DNA from: Coriobacteriaceae bacterium
Lineage (GTDB): Bacteria > Actinomycetota > Coriobacteriia > Anaerosomatales > SLCP01
Length of the DNA: 64,000 nt
Reading direction: 5' to 3'
Assembly: GCA_003563465.1 (NCBI GenBank)
Contig: PWVH01000050.1
Location: forward strand, 3,694-67,693
The position numbers were made by a program, and so were the translations under genes. Below the pieces are notes generated by a model. The model made no database searches. It was not told the DNA's origin and saw nothing but the letters and a program-made list of their open reading frames with translations. Below, piece by piece: positions 33,681 through 43,414 of this stretch (its first letter is position 1; each line of letters starts with the position of its first letter).

Positions 33681-36386
33681 TCATCGGTTATCCGAGCCTT
33701 CGGTGTCTTCTTCCGCGATGGTCGATTGAGCGGCCGCAAGACGCGCGAGTGGCACGCGATAGGGTGAGCAGGACACGTAGTCGAGCCCGATCTCGTCGAA
33801 CACCTTCACCGACTCGGGGTCTCCGCCGTGTTCGCCGCAGACTCCCAACTTGATGTCCGCGTTCGATTCGCGACCCAGTTCGCATCCTTTCTCCACGAGT
33901 TTGGCCACGCCTACATCGATGGTCTCGAAAGGATTGCGAAGGAGTATCTTGCGATCCAGGTATCGCGGCAAGAACTTCCCCTCTATGTCGTCACGCGAAA
34001 AACCGAAGGTCGTCTGCGTGAGATCGTTCGTGCCGAAAGAGAAGAAGTCCGCAACCTCGGCGATACGATCCGCCATCACCGCCGCCCGAGGCAGTTCGAT
34101 CATGGTGCCGATCGGTACCGAGACTTCCGTGCCGCATTCCTCCGATACCTCCGAAAGAACGGCCTCGGTCTCGGCACGCAACGTCTCCAGCTCGGCCTTG
34201 ATGGCCACGAGTGGGATCATGATCTCGGGCATCGGGTTCTTCCCCGCCTGCTTGAGCTGACAGGCGGCCCTCGCGATTGCACGCACCTGCATGGCGTATA
34301 TCTCTGGGTACATCAGGCCGAGACGGCAACCGCGCAAGCCCAGCATGGGGTTGGCCTCTACCATCTGATCGATCTGACTCAGCAGCTTGCGCTTGGACTC
34401 AAGCTCGCTCTCAGGTGCGCCCTCACATTCCGCTCGTGCGATCTCGACCGCCAGCTCGCGCGGAGCGTCAAGAAACTCGTGGAGCGGAGGATCGAGCAGC
34501 CGAATCGTCACTGGCAGGCCGTCCATCGCTTCCAAGATGCCGAGGTAGTCCTCGGTCTGCACCTCTAGAAGCTTCGCCAGCGCAGTATCCCGCGCAGAGT
34601 CGTCCTCGGCTAGGATCATATCCTGGACGATAGATTTCCGGGTTCCGAGGAACATGTGCTCCGTCCGACAAAGCCCGATTCCAGCTGCGCCGAACTTGCG
34701 GCCCAAGGCTGCGTCGTCCGGCGTGTCGGCGTTGGCGCGCACGCCCATGCGACGGAAGTCGTCTGCCCAGCTCAAGATAGTGTCGAAATCCCCGGATACC
34801 TCTGGTGAGACCAGTTCGACTGCCCCAAGGACGACCACACCCGTGGTGCCGTTGATCGAAATGACCGTTCCTTCGGAAAGCACCGCGTCCGACCCCGAGA
34901 CCACAGCCTGCTTCTTGGTCGAATCGATCTTGAGCTCCTCCGCCCCGCACACGCACGGCTTCCCCATTCCGCGCGCTACGACGGCAGCATGCGAGGTCTT
35001 CCCTCCGTGCGAGGTGAGGATGCCATCGGCAGCGATCATACCGTGCAGGTCGTCTGGAGTCGTCTCCCAGCGCACGAGAATCGCATTGCGGCCGGAGCTG
35101 GCGGCTTCTTCGGCATCCTCGGCTGTGAAAACCACCTCACCGACGGCCGCACCAGGAGAGGCGTTCAGGCCCTTCACGAGTGTCTCGTACGTCGCATTCT
35201 CGTCGAACTGAGGATGCAAGAGCTGGTCGAGTTGCTCTGGATCGATGCGTAATACGGCCTCCTCACGGCTGATGAGGCCCTCATCCACCATTTCGACCGC
35301 GATCCTGAGTGCCGCCTTCGCGGTGCGCTTGCCGACACGTGTCTGCAGCATCCAAAGCTTACCCTGTTCGATCGTGAACTCTATGTCGCACATGTCGCGA
35401 TAATGGTTCTCCAGCTTGGTAAAGACCGTCTCGAGTTCTTGTGCCACTTCTGGCAGCTCGTTGTGGAGTTCGGCTATCGGTGTCGTGTTTCTGATACCAG
35501 CTACGACATCTTCTCCCTGTGCATTTAGAAGGTAATCGCCGTAGAACTCCTTTGTGCCGTCCGCGGGATTACGAGTGAAGGCTACGCCGGTCCCGCTGGT
35601 CTCGCCCTTATTGCCGAAGACCATCGCCTGCACGTTGACCGCGGTGCCAAGGTCGTCGGGAATCCGATACAGCCTCCGATAGTCTATCGCGCGACGGTTC
35701 ATCCACGACTTGAAGACCGCCTCGATGGCCAGACGGAGCTGTGACTGGACGTCCTGGGGAAAGCTGACTTTGCCGTCTTCGGCGAGCTCGGGAAACTCCT
35801 CGGCAGAAACGTGCGTGGCCACAATCTCTTCGAACTGTCCTACCAGCTTTTCAAGATCCGCTGCGGAGAGTTCCGTATCGCTTTTCACACCCCTGGCCTG
35901 GCGCATAGTAGACAGCGCGTTCTCGAACAGTTCGCCCTCGACACCAAGCACTACCTTGGAGAACATCTGTATGAAACGACGGTAAGAATCCCATGCGAAT
36001 CGCTCGTTGCCGGTCTGCTCGATGAGTCCACGAACCGAAGTCTCGTTCAGCCCGAGGTTTAAGATGGTGTCCATCATTCCGGGCATCGAAAAGGCCGCAC
36101 CGGAGCGCACGGAGACAAGCAAAGGGTCCTCGGCGTCTCCGAGACGCTTGCTCATCTCCTCTTCCAGGTCGGCCACGTGTGCGGCGATCTCGGCCTCCAG
36201 GTTCTCCGGAAACCGATTGCCCGCTTCGTAGTACTCCACACACGCCTGGCAGGTGATCGTGAATCCAGGAGGCACCGGCAAACCAAGCTTGGTCATCTCG
36301 GCTAGGTTGGCGCCCTTTCCACCGAGGACATACTTCATCGAGGCGTCGCCCTCACGAAACCCGTATACACGCTTCTGCTCGGACAT
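33681..36386 (-). CDS. ppdK: pyruvate, phosphate dikinase
   Basis: 901 residues, full length. N-terminal ATP-grasp (MKYVLGGKGANLAEM, GLPVPPGFTITC, SVRSGAAFSMPGMMDTILNL), the swivelling domain with phosphohistidine in LTSHGGKTSHAAVVARGMG (threonine before the histidine is the regulated site), and the C-terminal PEP/pyruvate barrel (LCRTEHMF, GLRGCRLG, FSFGTNDLTQTTFGFSRDD, CGEHGGDP). It interconverts pyruvate + ATP + Pi and PEP + AMP + PPi. Its regulator PpsR is encoded immediately upstream, and a PPi-driven pump gene is nearby. Confidence 0.96.
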   Translation of the reverse strand: MSEQKRVYGFREGDASMKYVLGGKGANLAEMTKLGLPVPPGFTITCQACVEYYEAGNRFPENLEAEIAAHVADLEEEMSKRLGDAEDPLLVSVRSGAAFSMPGMMDTILNLGLNETSVRGLIEQTGNERFAWDSYRRFIQMFSKVVLGVEGELFENALSTMRQARGVKSDTELSAADLEKLVGQFEEIVATHVSAEEFPELAEDGKVSFPQDVQSQLRLAIEAVFKSWMNRRAIDYRRLYRIPDDLGTAVNVQAMVFGNKGETSGTGVAFTRNPADGTKEFYGDYLLNAQGEDVVAGIRNTTPIAELHNELPEVAQELETVFTKLENHYRDMCDIEFTIEQGKLWMLQTRVGKRTAKAALRIAVEMVDEGLISREEAVLRIDPEQLDQLLHPQFDENATYETLVKGLNASPGAAVGEVVFTAEDAEEAASSGRNAILVRWETTPDDLHGMIAADGILTSHGGKTSHAAVVARGMGKPCVCGAEELKIDSTKKQAVVSGSDAVLSEGTVISINGTTGVVVLGAVELVSPEVSGDFDTILSWADDFRRMGVRANADTPDDAALGRKFGAAGIGLCRTEHMFLGTRKSIVQDMILAEDDSARDTALAKLLEVQTEDYLGILEAMDGLPVTIRLLDPPLHEFLDAPRELAVEIARAECEGAPESELESKRKLLSQIDQMVEANPMLGLRGCRLGLMYPEIYAMQVRAIARAACQLKQAGKNPMPEIMIPLVAIKAELETLRAETEAVLSEVSEECGTEVSVPIGTMIELPRAAVMADRIAEVADFFSFGTNDLTQTTFGFSRDDIEGKFLPRYLDRKILLRNPFETIDVGVAKLVEKGCELGRESNADIKLGVCGEHGGDPESVKVFDEIGLDYVSCSPYRVPLARLAAAQSTIAEEDTEGSDNR

Positions 36387-36493
36387 CTATAACCCCCTCA
36401 CAAGCTGGGACCGACAACTTCGGGCCGGACTCGAACGGCGAAACGCGAAGAACTCCACACCCAGGCAGCGACAAGAAGGTTCGCCGCTGGCTC

Positions 36494-37300
36494 TCACAAC
36501 TCAAGATAGCGGATTATCTCCTGCGCTGTCTCCTCTACCGCCCGGTTTCCCGTGTCCACGATGGCGCAACCGATACGTCGCATCACAGCTCGAGCTGAAT
36601 CGAGTTCCCGAGCCACCGCGTCAGGCTCGGCGTACTGCTTCGCATAGCCGCCTAGTTCGCTCAGCCGCTGATTCCGAACGGACACCAGAAGGTCCGAATC
36701 GCTAACCAGTCCGAACACGCGCCTTCTATCGACTTCGAACAGCTGCGGGGGTGGATCCACCTCGGGCAGCAGAGGGATGTTTGCGGCTTTGTACCCCTTG
36801 AATGCCAGATACATCGACAGCGGGGTCTTTCCGATACGGGAAACCCCGATCAGCACGATCTCAGCCTCGGCGAGTCCTCCGATGTTACGTCCGTCATCGT
36901 GCTTGACGGCGAACTCCCACGCCTCGATGCGTTGGAAGTATCCCCGATCGGTTCTGCGAATAGCCCCTGCTTCCCCTCTGGGCTTCACTCCAGAAGCTTG
37001 GTAAAGCACGCTCACAGCGCTGCCAAGGATGTCGACCGCGGGTAGATCGACTGCGGACACGACCTCGTGCATACGATCACGCAGCCTCGCATCCGCCAGC
37101 GTGTAGAACAGCACGCACCTGTGCTCGCGGACCGAACGCACGACTTCTTCGAGCGATCCCGCCGAAGCGACCTTCGGAAAACGCACTACCTTGAAGGTCT
37201 CGGGTGGGAACTGACTCGCCGCAGCACGCGCGACTAGATCCGCCGTCTCGCCCAGCGAGTCCGACAGGATGTAAATCCGCACCGGCTCGTGACCTTCCAC
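36494..37300 (-). CDS. ppsR: pyruvate, phosphate dikinase regulatory protein (bifunctional kinase/phosphorylase, DUF299)
   Basis: About 268 residues from GTG 37300, which has GGGAGGGG at correct spacing; an in-frame start at 37354 is also possible. Visible are the N-terminal IYILSDSLGETADLVARAA and the P-loop VLIGVSRIGKTPLSMYLA near 150. The family phosphorylates PPDK on threonine with ADP and removes it with Pi, giving PPi. It lies directly upstream of ppdK and downstream of glyS, which supports the assignment. Confidence 0.93.
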   Translation of the reverse strand: MEGHEPVRIYILSDSLGETADLVARAAASQFPPETFKVVRFPKVASAGSLEEVVRSVREHRCVLFYTLADARLRDRMHEVVSAVDLPAVDILGSAVSVLYQASGVKPRGEAGAIRRTDRGYFQRIEAWEFAVKHDDGRNIGGLAEAEIVLIGVSRIGKTPLSMYLAFKGYKAANIPLLPEVDPPPQLFEVDRRRVFGLVSDSDLLVSVRNQRLSELGGYAKQYAEPDAVARELDSARAVMRRIGCAIVDTGNRAVEETAQEIIRYLEL

Positions 37301-37389
37301 GAACCCCTCCCATGTCCGAGGCTTGGGCAACAAAGCTCTACTGAAGGCGGCCAATTCGCCTCTCTGCGGCGCCGAACTCTCTCGCCACC

Positions 37390-39459
37390 CTAACCAGCCA
37401 ATCTCCTGAAGTCGGCAAAACTCTCGAAGAGCGCCACGAATCTATTCAGCAACCGGAGACGGTTGACACGCAATTCTTCCTCGGGAGCCATCACGAGCAC
37501 GTTGTCGAAGAACGCATCGATCGGGCCTCTGAGCGATGCAAGCACCCCGAGGGTTGACGCGTGATCTCCCGCTGCAAGAGACTTCGCTGCACGCTCCTCG
37601 GCATCTGCGAGAGCTTCGGTGAGCGCAGCCTCCTCGGTGCCCATCAGATTCGGATCGGCTGCGGTGCCCAAAGTCTCCTCGGCAAGGTTCTTCGCACGAG
37701 TGAACGCGATCGACAGATTCTCCATGACATCGCTTTCGGCACGTAGAGCACTGAGCGCTTCACAACGTGCAAGCGCATCGGCAGGGTCGTCCGCAGCCAC
37801 GCCGAGGATGGCGGCAACGGTATCGTAGGCATGGCCCTTGTCACGAAGGATGCCTTCGAAACGTCCGGTGATGAACTCCTTGACAGCAGGACCTACCGTG
37901 TTCCTATCGATATCCAGCGTCACCGAGTATCCGTCAAAGGCCGCACTGATGGCCTCATCCAGGGTAAGCGGCATACCGTCAAGCACGATGCCGAGAATAC
38001 CCAACGCTCCTCGGCGTAATGCGTATGGATCCGCAGAACCTGTCGGCACCATTCCGATCGCGAATATCCCGCAGATGATATCGAGCTTGTCGGCGATCGA
38101 GACCAGGCGGCCTGCTGAGCTCTGCGGAAGCGCGTCACCGGCAAAGCGCGGCTGGTAGTGCTCCGGAATAGCGTTGGCGACGGACTCGCTTTCCCCGGCA
38201 GCCAACGCATAGTAGCGGCCCATCACCCCCTGTAGACTCGGGAACTCCACGACAACCTGAGTCACCAAGTCGGCTTTGCATAGATGGGCGGCTCGCACGG
38301 CCTCGGCGGTTGATGCATGATCGGCGCCCGTCAGCTCGGCCAGACGCGCAGTCAACGCCTCGACACGAGCGACCCTTGCTCCCAACGTGCCTAGCCTCTC
38401 CTGGAAGACGATCGTCTCCAAGTCGGCCACGTATGATTCGAAAGGCCTGGCGAGATCCTCTTGATAGAAGAAAGCCGCATCCGCGAGACGGGCGCGAATC
38501 ACACGCTCATGGCCGGCCACGATCTCCTTCGTACGCTCGGGATCTCCGTTGTGTACGACGACGAAGTCAGGCAAGAGATCGCCGCCGGGTCCTTCCACAG
38601 GAAAGTAGCGCTGGTGGGACTCCATGGCAGTCTCGAGCACCTCACGCGGAACGTCCAAGAATTCCTCGTCGAAACGCCCGATACCCACAGTGGGCCACTC
38701 CACTAGATTGACGACCTCCGCAAAGACCGTCTCGGGAACCACTGCGCTCGCGCCCTGTTCGGCCACGGCTGAATCGATGCCTTCACGAACGAGCGCAGCC
38801 CGCTCGGTGTGGTCGTAGAGGACCAATCCGCGTCTGCATGCCGAGTCGTACTCCGCGACAGAACCGACCTCGATAGGTCCGGGGGTAAGGAAGCGATGCC
38901 CGTAAGTCGTCCTCCCGGCTTCTAGTCCTGCAAAAGTCACCGGAAGCACCTCTGAGCCGAAAAGGGCCAGCAGCCAACGGACCGGGCGGCTGAAGCGCGT
39001 CTCACCAGAGCCCCATCGCATCGACTTGGACCAGTCGAGACCTGCCACCAGATTGCCAAGAATGCCCGGAAGCACTTCGATCGCTTCTTGCCCGGGGCTC
39101 TCCACGACCGCGTACACGTACGCGCCGCTTTCATCCTCGACACTCTCGAGGTCGGCCACGCTAACACCTTTGCCATGAGCGAACCCCTCTGCCGCCTTGG
39201 TCGGGTTTCCCTCGGAGTCGAACGCAGCCTTGATGGCGGGACCTCTCACACGCATTGCCTGGTCGGTCTGCTTCTCAGCCAGGTCCGTTACACGCAAGAC
39301 GAGACGCCTTGGCGAACCGAACACGTCGACCACACCGTAATCCAGGCGGGCCGCGCTCAGCATCTCTTCGGCATCTGCCTTCAGCTGCGAGATCGCCTGG
39401 TAGAGAGGGTCCGAGGGAATCTCTTCGGCGCCTATCTCAAAGAGCAGCCCTCGCTTCAT
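37390..39459 (-). CDS. glyS: glycyl-tRNA synthetase beta subunit
   Basis: 689 residues, typical of the bacterial alpha2beta2 enzyme. N-terminal LLFEIGAEEIPSDPL, the SPRRLVLRVTDLAEKQ region, WSKSMRWGSGETRFSRPVRW, and FPVEGPGGDLLPDFVVVHNG; the C-terminal half carries the HD-like and anticodon-binding parts. It binds tRNA-Gly. The start overlaps the glyQ stop by four bases. Confidence 0.96.
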   Translation of the reverse strand: MKRGLLFEIGAEEIPSDPLYQAISQLKADAEEMLSAARLDYGVVDVFGSPRRLVLRVTDLAEKQTDQAMRVRGPAIKAAFDSEGNPTKAAEGFAHGKGVSVADLESVEDESGAYVYAVVESPGQEAIEVLPGILGNLVAGLDWSKSMRWGSGETRFSRPVRWLLALFGSEVLPVTFAGLEAGRTTYGHRFLTPGPIEVGSVAEYDSACRRGLVLYDHTERAALVREGIDSAVAEQGASAVVPETVFAEVVNLVEWPTVGIGRFDEEFLDVPREVLETAMESHQRYFPVEGPGGDLLPDFVVVHNGDPERTKEIVAGHERVIRARLADAAFFYQEDLARPFESYVADLETIVFQERLGTLGARVARVEALTARLAELTGADHASTAEAVRAAHLCKADLVTQVVVEFPSLQGVMGRYYALAAGESESVANAIPEHYQPRFAGDALPQSSAGRLVSIADKLDIICGIFAIGMVPTGSADPYALRRGALGILGIVLDGMPLTLDEAISAAFDGYSVTLDIDRNTVGPAVKEFITGRFEGILRDKGHAYDTVAAILGVAADDPADALARCEALSALRAESDVMENLSIAFTRAKNLAEETLGTAADPNLMGTEEAALTEALADAEERAAKSLAAGDHASTLGVLASLRGPIDAFFDNVLVMAPEEELRVNRLRLLNRFVALFESFADFRRLAG

Positions 39460-40388
39460 GAAACCGCACCGCCCCCCGCAGCAGCGGCGTCTTCTGCAGG
39501 TGCATCGACCTCTCCGGCAGGAAGAATCGACCGCAGATAAGCTTCACAACACGTCTTGGCTAGGGTGCGCACCCGCCCGATGAAGCTCACTCGTTCGGCT
39601 ACGGCGATCGCACCACGCGCATCTAGGAGGTTGAAGGCGTGCGAGCACTTGAGAACGTAGTCGTATGCCGGCAGCGGCGCACCTGCCTCCAGTAGCCTCT
39701 TGCACTCGGCCTCGTAGGCATCGAACAGCTTGTAGAGCATCCCGATGTCAGCGAGCTCGAAGTTGTGTCGCGAGTACTCGAACTCGTTACGCTTGAACAC
39801 GTCGCCATACGTCACAGGCGGACAGCCATCGGAGCCCTCTACCCACAGCAGGTCGTAGACACTGTCCACGCCCTGGATGTACATCGCCAACCGCTCCAAA
39901 CCATACGTGATCTCCGCAGGAACAGGTCGGCAGTCAAAGCCTCCTACCTGTTGGAAATACGTGAATTGAGTGACCTCCATGCCATCGAGCCACACTTCCC
40001 AGCCCAAACCCCATGCGCCGAGGGTGGGCGACTCCCAGTCGTCCTCTACCAGGCGGACATCGTGATGAGCAGGCTCGATTCCCATAGCCCGCAGCGACTC
40101 CCAATAGATGTCCAGTACGTCATCAGGACTCGGCTTCAAGATCACCTGATACTGGTAGTAGTGTTGAAGACGATTCGGGTTGTCACCATACCTGCCGTCG
40201 GTAGGGCGTCGGCTCGGTTGGACGTAAGCGGTCCGCCACGGATCGGGACCCAACGACTTCAGCGTGGTCGCAGGATGGAACGTGCCCGCTCCAACCTCGG
40301 TATCGTACGGCTGCAAGACAACGCATCCCTGATCCGCCCAGTAGTGCGACAGCGAAAGAACGATTTCTTGAAAGGTGGTCCCCTCCAT
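39456..40388 (-). CDS. glyQ: glycyl-tRNA synthetase alpha subunit
   Basis: 310 residues from ATG 40388, which has AAAGGAG upstream; the frame opens at 40436 but the added residues do not fit the family. Motifs: FQEIVLSLSHYWADQGCVVL, QPYDTEVGAGTFHPAT, AYVQPSRRPTDGRYG, and GLERLAMYIQGVDSVYDL. It forms the class II catalytic site for glycine activation. About 20 residues of low-complexity Ala/Asp/Glu sequence end the protein. There is no room for a T-box leader in the 54 bases upstream. Confidence 0.96.
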   Translation of the reverse strand: MEGTTFQEIVLSLSHYWADQGCVVLQPYDTEVGAGTFHPATTLKSLGPDPWRTAYVQPSRRPTDGRYGDNPNRLQHYYQYQVILKPSPDDVLDIYWESLRAMGIEPAHHDVRLVEDDWESPTLGAWGLGWEVWLDGMEVTQFTYFQQVGGFDCRPVPAEITYGLERLAMYIQGVDSVYDLLWVEGSDGCPPVTYGDVFKRNEFEYSRHNFELADIGMLYKLFDAYEAECKRLLEAGAPLPAYDYVLKCSHAFNLLDARGAIAVAERVSFIGRVRTLAKTCCEAYLRSILPAGEVDAPAEDAAAAGGGAVS

Positions 40389-40442
40389 CGGCGTGGCGTC
40401 TCCTTTCGGGGCGCTTCTGCGCCGGGTCGAAGTCACCGTATA

Positions 40443-40925
40443 TTACCGCAATGCGCCTGCATCTCGTGCAGGGACGTGCACCTTGTCGCTGAGAACGCCC
40501 TCCACTGCAGCCTGCGTCTCTTCTGCAAGCCCATCTACCACCAGCAGCAGATAGCGCGACGAACTCACGTACAGCAGTAAGTGGCCAGCCGCCTTACGCC
40601 AGCGCACCACCTCACTCCAGGCCAACTCGCCATCGCCTTCTGCCGAGGAATAGCAGACTCCGTCTGGGTTCAGCGAATAGCGCACCGGTACGTAGAGCTG
40701 ACGCGCAGAGGGAGAGCCGGAGAGCCAGGAAACGTAACCCCACACGACGAGAGGAACCGCCAGCAGCGTACCGAAGAGACCCAGCGCCTCGGTTCGCAAA
40801 CCTGACCCGTAGGCTATGAACGCTGCCGCACCTACGATCGCCGGAGCAAAGCGTAGGCGACGCGCCGCTAGCTGAATCAACACCCTACGGTATCCGTCCT
40901 CCGTGAGAGCGCTTTCGAACTCCAC
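40443..40925 (-). CDS. YcxB-like membrane protein
   Basis: About 160 residues from GTG 40925 (GGAGG eight bases upstream); the frame opens earlier but would overlap recO. Two adjacent membrane helices (about 30-65) are followed by a PH-like soluble domain (YSLNPDGVCYSSAEGDGEL, WSEVVRWRKAAGHLLLY), the layout of YcxB-type proteins. Function unknown. It sits between recO and glyQ. Confidence 0.55.
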   Translation of the reverse strand: MEFESALTEDGYRRVLIQLAARRLRFAPAIVGAAAFIAYGSGLRTEALGLFGTLLAVPLVVWGYVSWLSGSPSARQLYVPVRYSLNPDGVCYSSAEGDGELAWSEVVRWRKAAGHLLLYVSSSRYLLLVVDGLAEETQAAVEGVLSDKVHVPARDAGALR

Positions 40926-41002
40926 AGAGGCATCCTCCGGCAGACTCTCCGTACGCTTCTGAGACTTCTCCGGCGTCGTGTCAGCCGGCAGTTCTCCTGA
41001 CG

Positions 41003-41770
41003 TCAAGATCCCGCACCGTCCGCATAGAAATCCAACGCCTTTATGCGTGCCGACAGATGATATCCCACGAACGCCCGGATGAGATCGAAGCATTCCTCGA
41101 CCGTCCCCTTGGGCCAGTCAGTCTCTGCGATCTCGGCCATTCTAGACCTCAGCATCCAGCCCAACATCTCGTTGCCCCGCTTCGACAGTCGCGCCACTCC
41201 ACCAGGACCTGAAGGAATGCCGCACGCGGGACAGAGGACGCCACCGGCCTCAAGCGAGAAACCCCCTCCCCTGCCGGCGGCCGCATCGCGAGCGCACGAG
41301 ACACAGGAGTCAAGGTGGGGCCTGTAGCCATGCATTGCCATCGCTTTGAGCAGAAAGGCCGTCAGGACCGTGTGTACGCGTTCCGTTCTCTCCGTGTGCT
41401 CGATAGCACTGAGCGTCGCGTCTGCCAGACCGAACAGCCTCTCCTCTGCCTGACCTTCGAGAGCGATCTTGTCGAGAACGTCGACGACTACCGATGCTGC
41501 GGTCGAACGCTCGTAGTCGTGACGCAACCCGGGATGAAGATTCACCGAACGTGCATCGGAGATTACCTCAAGATTCCGTCCGGTGTTGAGCATGAGATCC
41601 GCCACACATCCGGGTTCGAGTCGGCCAGCGAAGCGCGAGGTGGGCTTACGCATGCCTTTGGCTACGGCTCGCACGATCCGTCCGTCGGCAGCAAGCAGGG
41701 TCAGGATAAGGTCAGCCTCACCGAGCTTGGTCTTCCGAAGCACGAGGGCGCGAAGAGGGTAAGACGGCAC
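41003..41770 (-). CDS. recO: DNA repair protein RecO
   Basis: 255 residues. N-terminal OB fold (ALVLRKTKLGEADLILTLL, RFAGRLEPG), and a C-terminal helical domain with a zinc site: CVSCARDAAAG and, later, CPAC. RecO loads RecA on gapped DNA with RecF/RecR. GTG 41770 follows GGAGCGCC. It is in the usual era-recO order but with deoC inserted between them. Confidence 0.93.
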   Translation of the reverse strand: MPSYPLRALVLRKTKLGEADLILTLLAADGRIVRAVAKGMRKPTSRFAGRLEPGCVADLMLNTGRNLEVISDARSVNLHPGLRHDYERSTAASVVVDVLDKIALEGQAEERLFGLADATLSAIEHTERTERVHTVLTAFLLKAMAMHGYRPHLDSCVSCARDAAAGRGGGFSLEAGGVLCPACGIPSGPGGVARLSKRGNEMLGWMLRSRMAEIAETDWPKGTVEECFDLIRAFVGYHLSARIKALDFYADGAGS

Positions 41771-41779
41771 GGCGCTCCG

Positions 41780-42460
41780 TTACCTCCGATGCTCCAGAGC
41801 CTCCAGAATCTCGAGCCCCGAAGAGGAACCAAGACGATCCGCGCCAGCCGCAAGCATCTCTAAGGCGCCTTCAACGTCACGAATCCCACCCGCGGCCTTC
41901 ACGCCGACATCCGGTCCTACAGCAGCACGGATTATCTCCACATCCCGCACGCTCGCGCCACGCGGCCCGAACCCGCTCGACGTCTTGATGTAGTGTGCTC
42001 CGGCCGCAACCGAGATGCGGCTTGCACGATCGACCTCCGCTTCGGACATGTAGCCCGTCTCCAAGATGACCTTCACGAGCCCCGACCCGCCCGACGAGCG
42101 TGCGACCGAATCCACTACCGCGCGGATATCATCTTCGACGAACAAATCCTCGCCTTCCAAGAAGGCAGCGATGTTCAAGACCATGTCGATCTCAGAACAG
42201 CCAAGGTCAAGGAGCAATCGAGCCTCTTCGGCTTTAGTCTCCGTGTTCATGTAGCCGAGAGGGAAACCGCATACCGAACAGACGACCGTACCGCTTCCGG
42301 CCAACTTCTGCGCTGCAAGCGGTACCAGGAAAGGCGATACACAAAGAGCAGCGAACTCCCGTCCCCTAGAGGCGTCCATCCACTCGGCCGCCTCCGCGAA
42401 ACCCGCTGTAGGCTTCAGCAGTGTCTGGTCGATCGCCGATGCCAGCTTTGCGACATCCAT
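41780..42460 (-). CDS. deoC: deoxyribose-phosphate aldolase
   Basis: About 226 residues. Class I aldolase barrel: DQTLLKPTAG, CVSPFLVPLAA, EIDMVLNIAAF, LVKVILETGYM (lysine of the proton relay), and catalytic Schiff-base lysine in HYIKTSSGFGPRGAS; VGVKAAGGIRD follows. Splits deoxyribose 5-phosphate to acetaldehyde and glyceraldehyde 3-phosphate. ATG 42460 is preferred to ATG 42481, which lies inside era, because it is behind the GGAGAGGGG site. It completes the pathway encoded by deoA and deoB near 3-5 kb. Confidence 0.93.
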   Translation of the reverse strand: MDVAKLASAIDQTLLKPTAGFAEAAEWMDASRGREFAALCVSPFLVPLAAQKLAGSGTVVCSVCGFPLGYMNTETKAEEARLLLDLGCSEIDMVLNIAAFLEGEDLFVEDDIRAVVDSVARSSGGSGLVKVILETGYMSEAEVDRASRISVAAGAHYIKTSSGFGPRGASVRDVEIIRAAVGPDVGVKAAGGIRDVEGALEMLAAGADRLGSSSGLEILEALEHRR

Positions 42461-42464
42461 CACT

Positions 42465-43394
42465 TCAGAGCCCCTCTCCATATCCGAAGCGGCGAACCTG
42501 GCTAGCGTCGCGTCGCCAGTTCTGCCTCACCTTGACCATCAGGTCCAGATAGACACTCGAGCCGAGGAGCCGCTCGAGATCCTTGCGCGCTTCTGTGCCT
42601 ATGCGCTTGATCATCTCTCCGCCTCTACCCACGATGATTCCCTTCTGGGACTCGCGCTCAACGTACACGAGTGCCTGCACTCGGGCGAGGTCGGCCTGTT
42701 GGTCGAAACTCATGCCCTCTACCGAAACCCCCACCGCGTGAGGAATCTCATCGAAGGTCGAGCGGAGGATCTTCTCCCGAATGAATTCAGCGACCATGAC
42801 CTCGAGGGGCTGATCTGTGGCCATATCTGCCGGGAAGTAGCGCGGTCCTGGCGGAAGATAGCTCGTCACGACGGTGAGAAAGCCGTCTATGTTGAAACCG
42901 GTAAGCGCGGAAACAACGATCTCGTCGTCGAAGCTTCCTAGACCGCGGGCTTGGCTGAGCTGACTCGGAATCTTTGCGGCGTCGGCGAGATCCGCCTTCG
43001 TCAGCACGAGTAGTTTTACCGGTGCTGAGGAGGCCAGTACATGAGCAGCGACCCATCTGTCACCGGCGCCGACCGCCGCCGTTGAATCGATAAGCAAGCA
43101 TGCAACGTCTACGTCGGACAGCGCAGCAAGGCTAGAGCGGTTGAGTTCCTCACCCAAAGCATCCTGAGGCTTGTGCAGGCCTGGAGTGTCAATCAGAACA
43201 ACCTGTGCGGCATCGGTGTCTACGATCGCACGCAGGCGATGACGAGTGGTCTGAGGGGTGTCGGAGGTGATCGCTACCTTGGTGCCCATGACTGCGTTCA
43301 CCAGCGTGGACTTTCCAGAGTTCGGCCGCCCTATCAGAGCGACAAACCCGCTCTTGAACAACGGGCCGTTCTCTCTTGTCCCATGCTCATCCAC
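42465..43394 (-). CDS. era: GTPase Era
   Basis: 309 residues. G1 GRPNSGKSTLVNA near 22, G3 DTPG, G4 TKAD, then a C-terminal KH domain for 16S rRNA 3' end binding (GMIKRIGTEARKDLERLLG region; VKVRQNWRRD at the end). It acts in 30S subunit maturation. Starts with GTG 43394 and overlaps the deoC leader region. Its neighbours, cdd, ybeY and phoH, match the conserved cluster. Confidence 0.95.
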   Translation of the reverse strand: MDEHGTRENGPLFKSGFVALIGRPNSGKSTLVNAVMGTKVAITSDTPQTTRHRLRAIVDTDAAQVVLIDTPGLHKPQDALGEELNRSSLAALSDVDVACLLIDSTAAVGAGDRWVAAHVLASSAPVKLLVLTKADLADAAKIPSQLSQARGLGSFDDEIVVSALTGFNIDGFLTVVTSYLPPGPRYFPADMATDQPLEVMVAEFIREKILRSTFDEIPHAVGVSVEGMSFDQQADLARVQALVYVERESQKGIIVGRGGEMIKRIGTEARKDLERLLGSSVYLDLMVKVRQNWRRDASQVRRFGYGEGL

Positions 43395-43414
43395 TCGGGC
43401 GAATCCCGGCTCGA

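Noticed and set aside
40389..40442. T-box riboswitch expected before glyQS in Gram-positives
   Set aside because: Only 54 bases separate the upstream gene from glyQ, with no T-box sequence or terminator.
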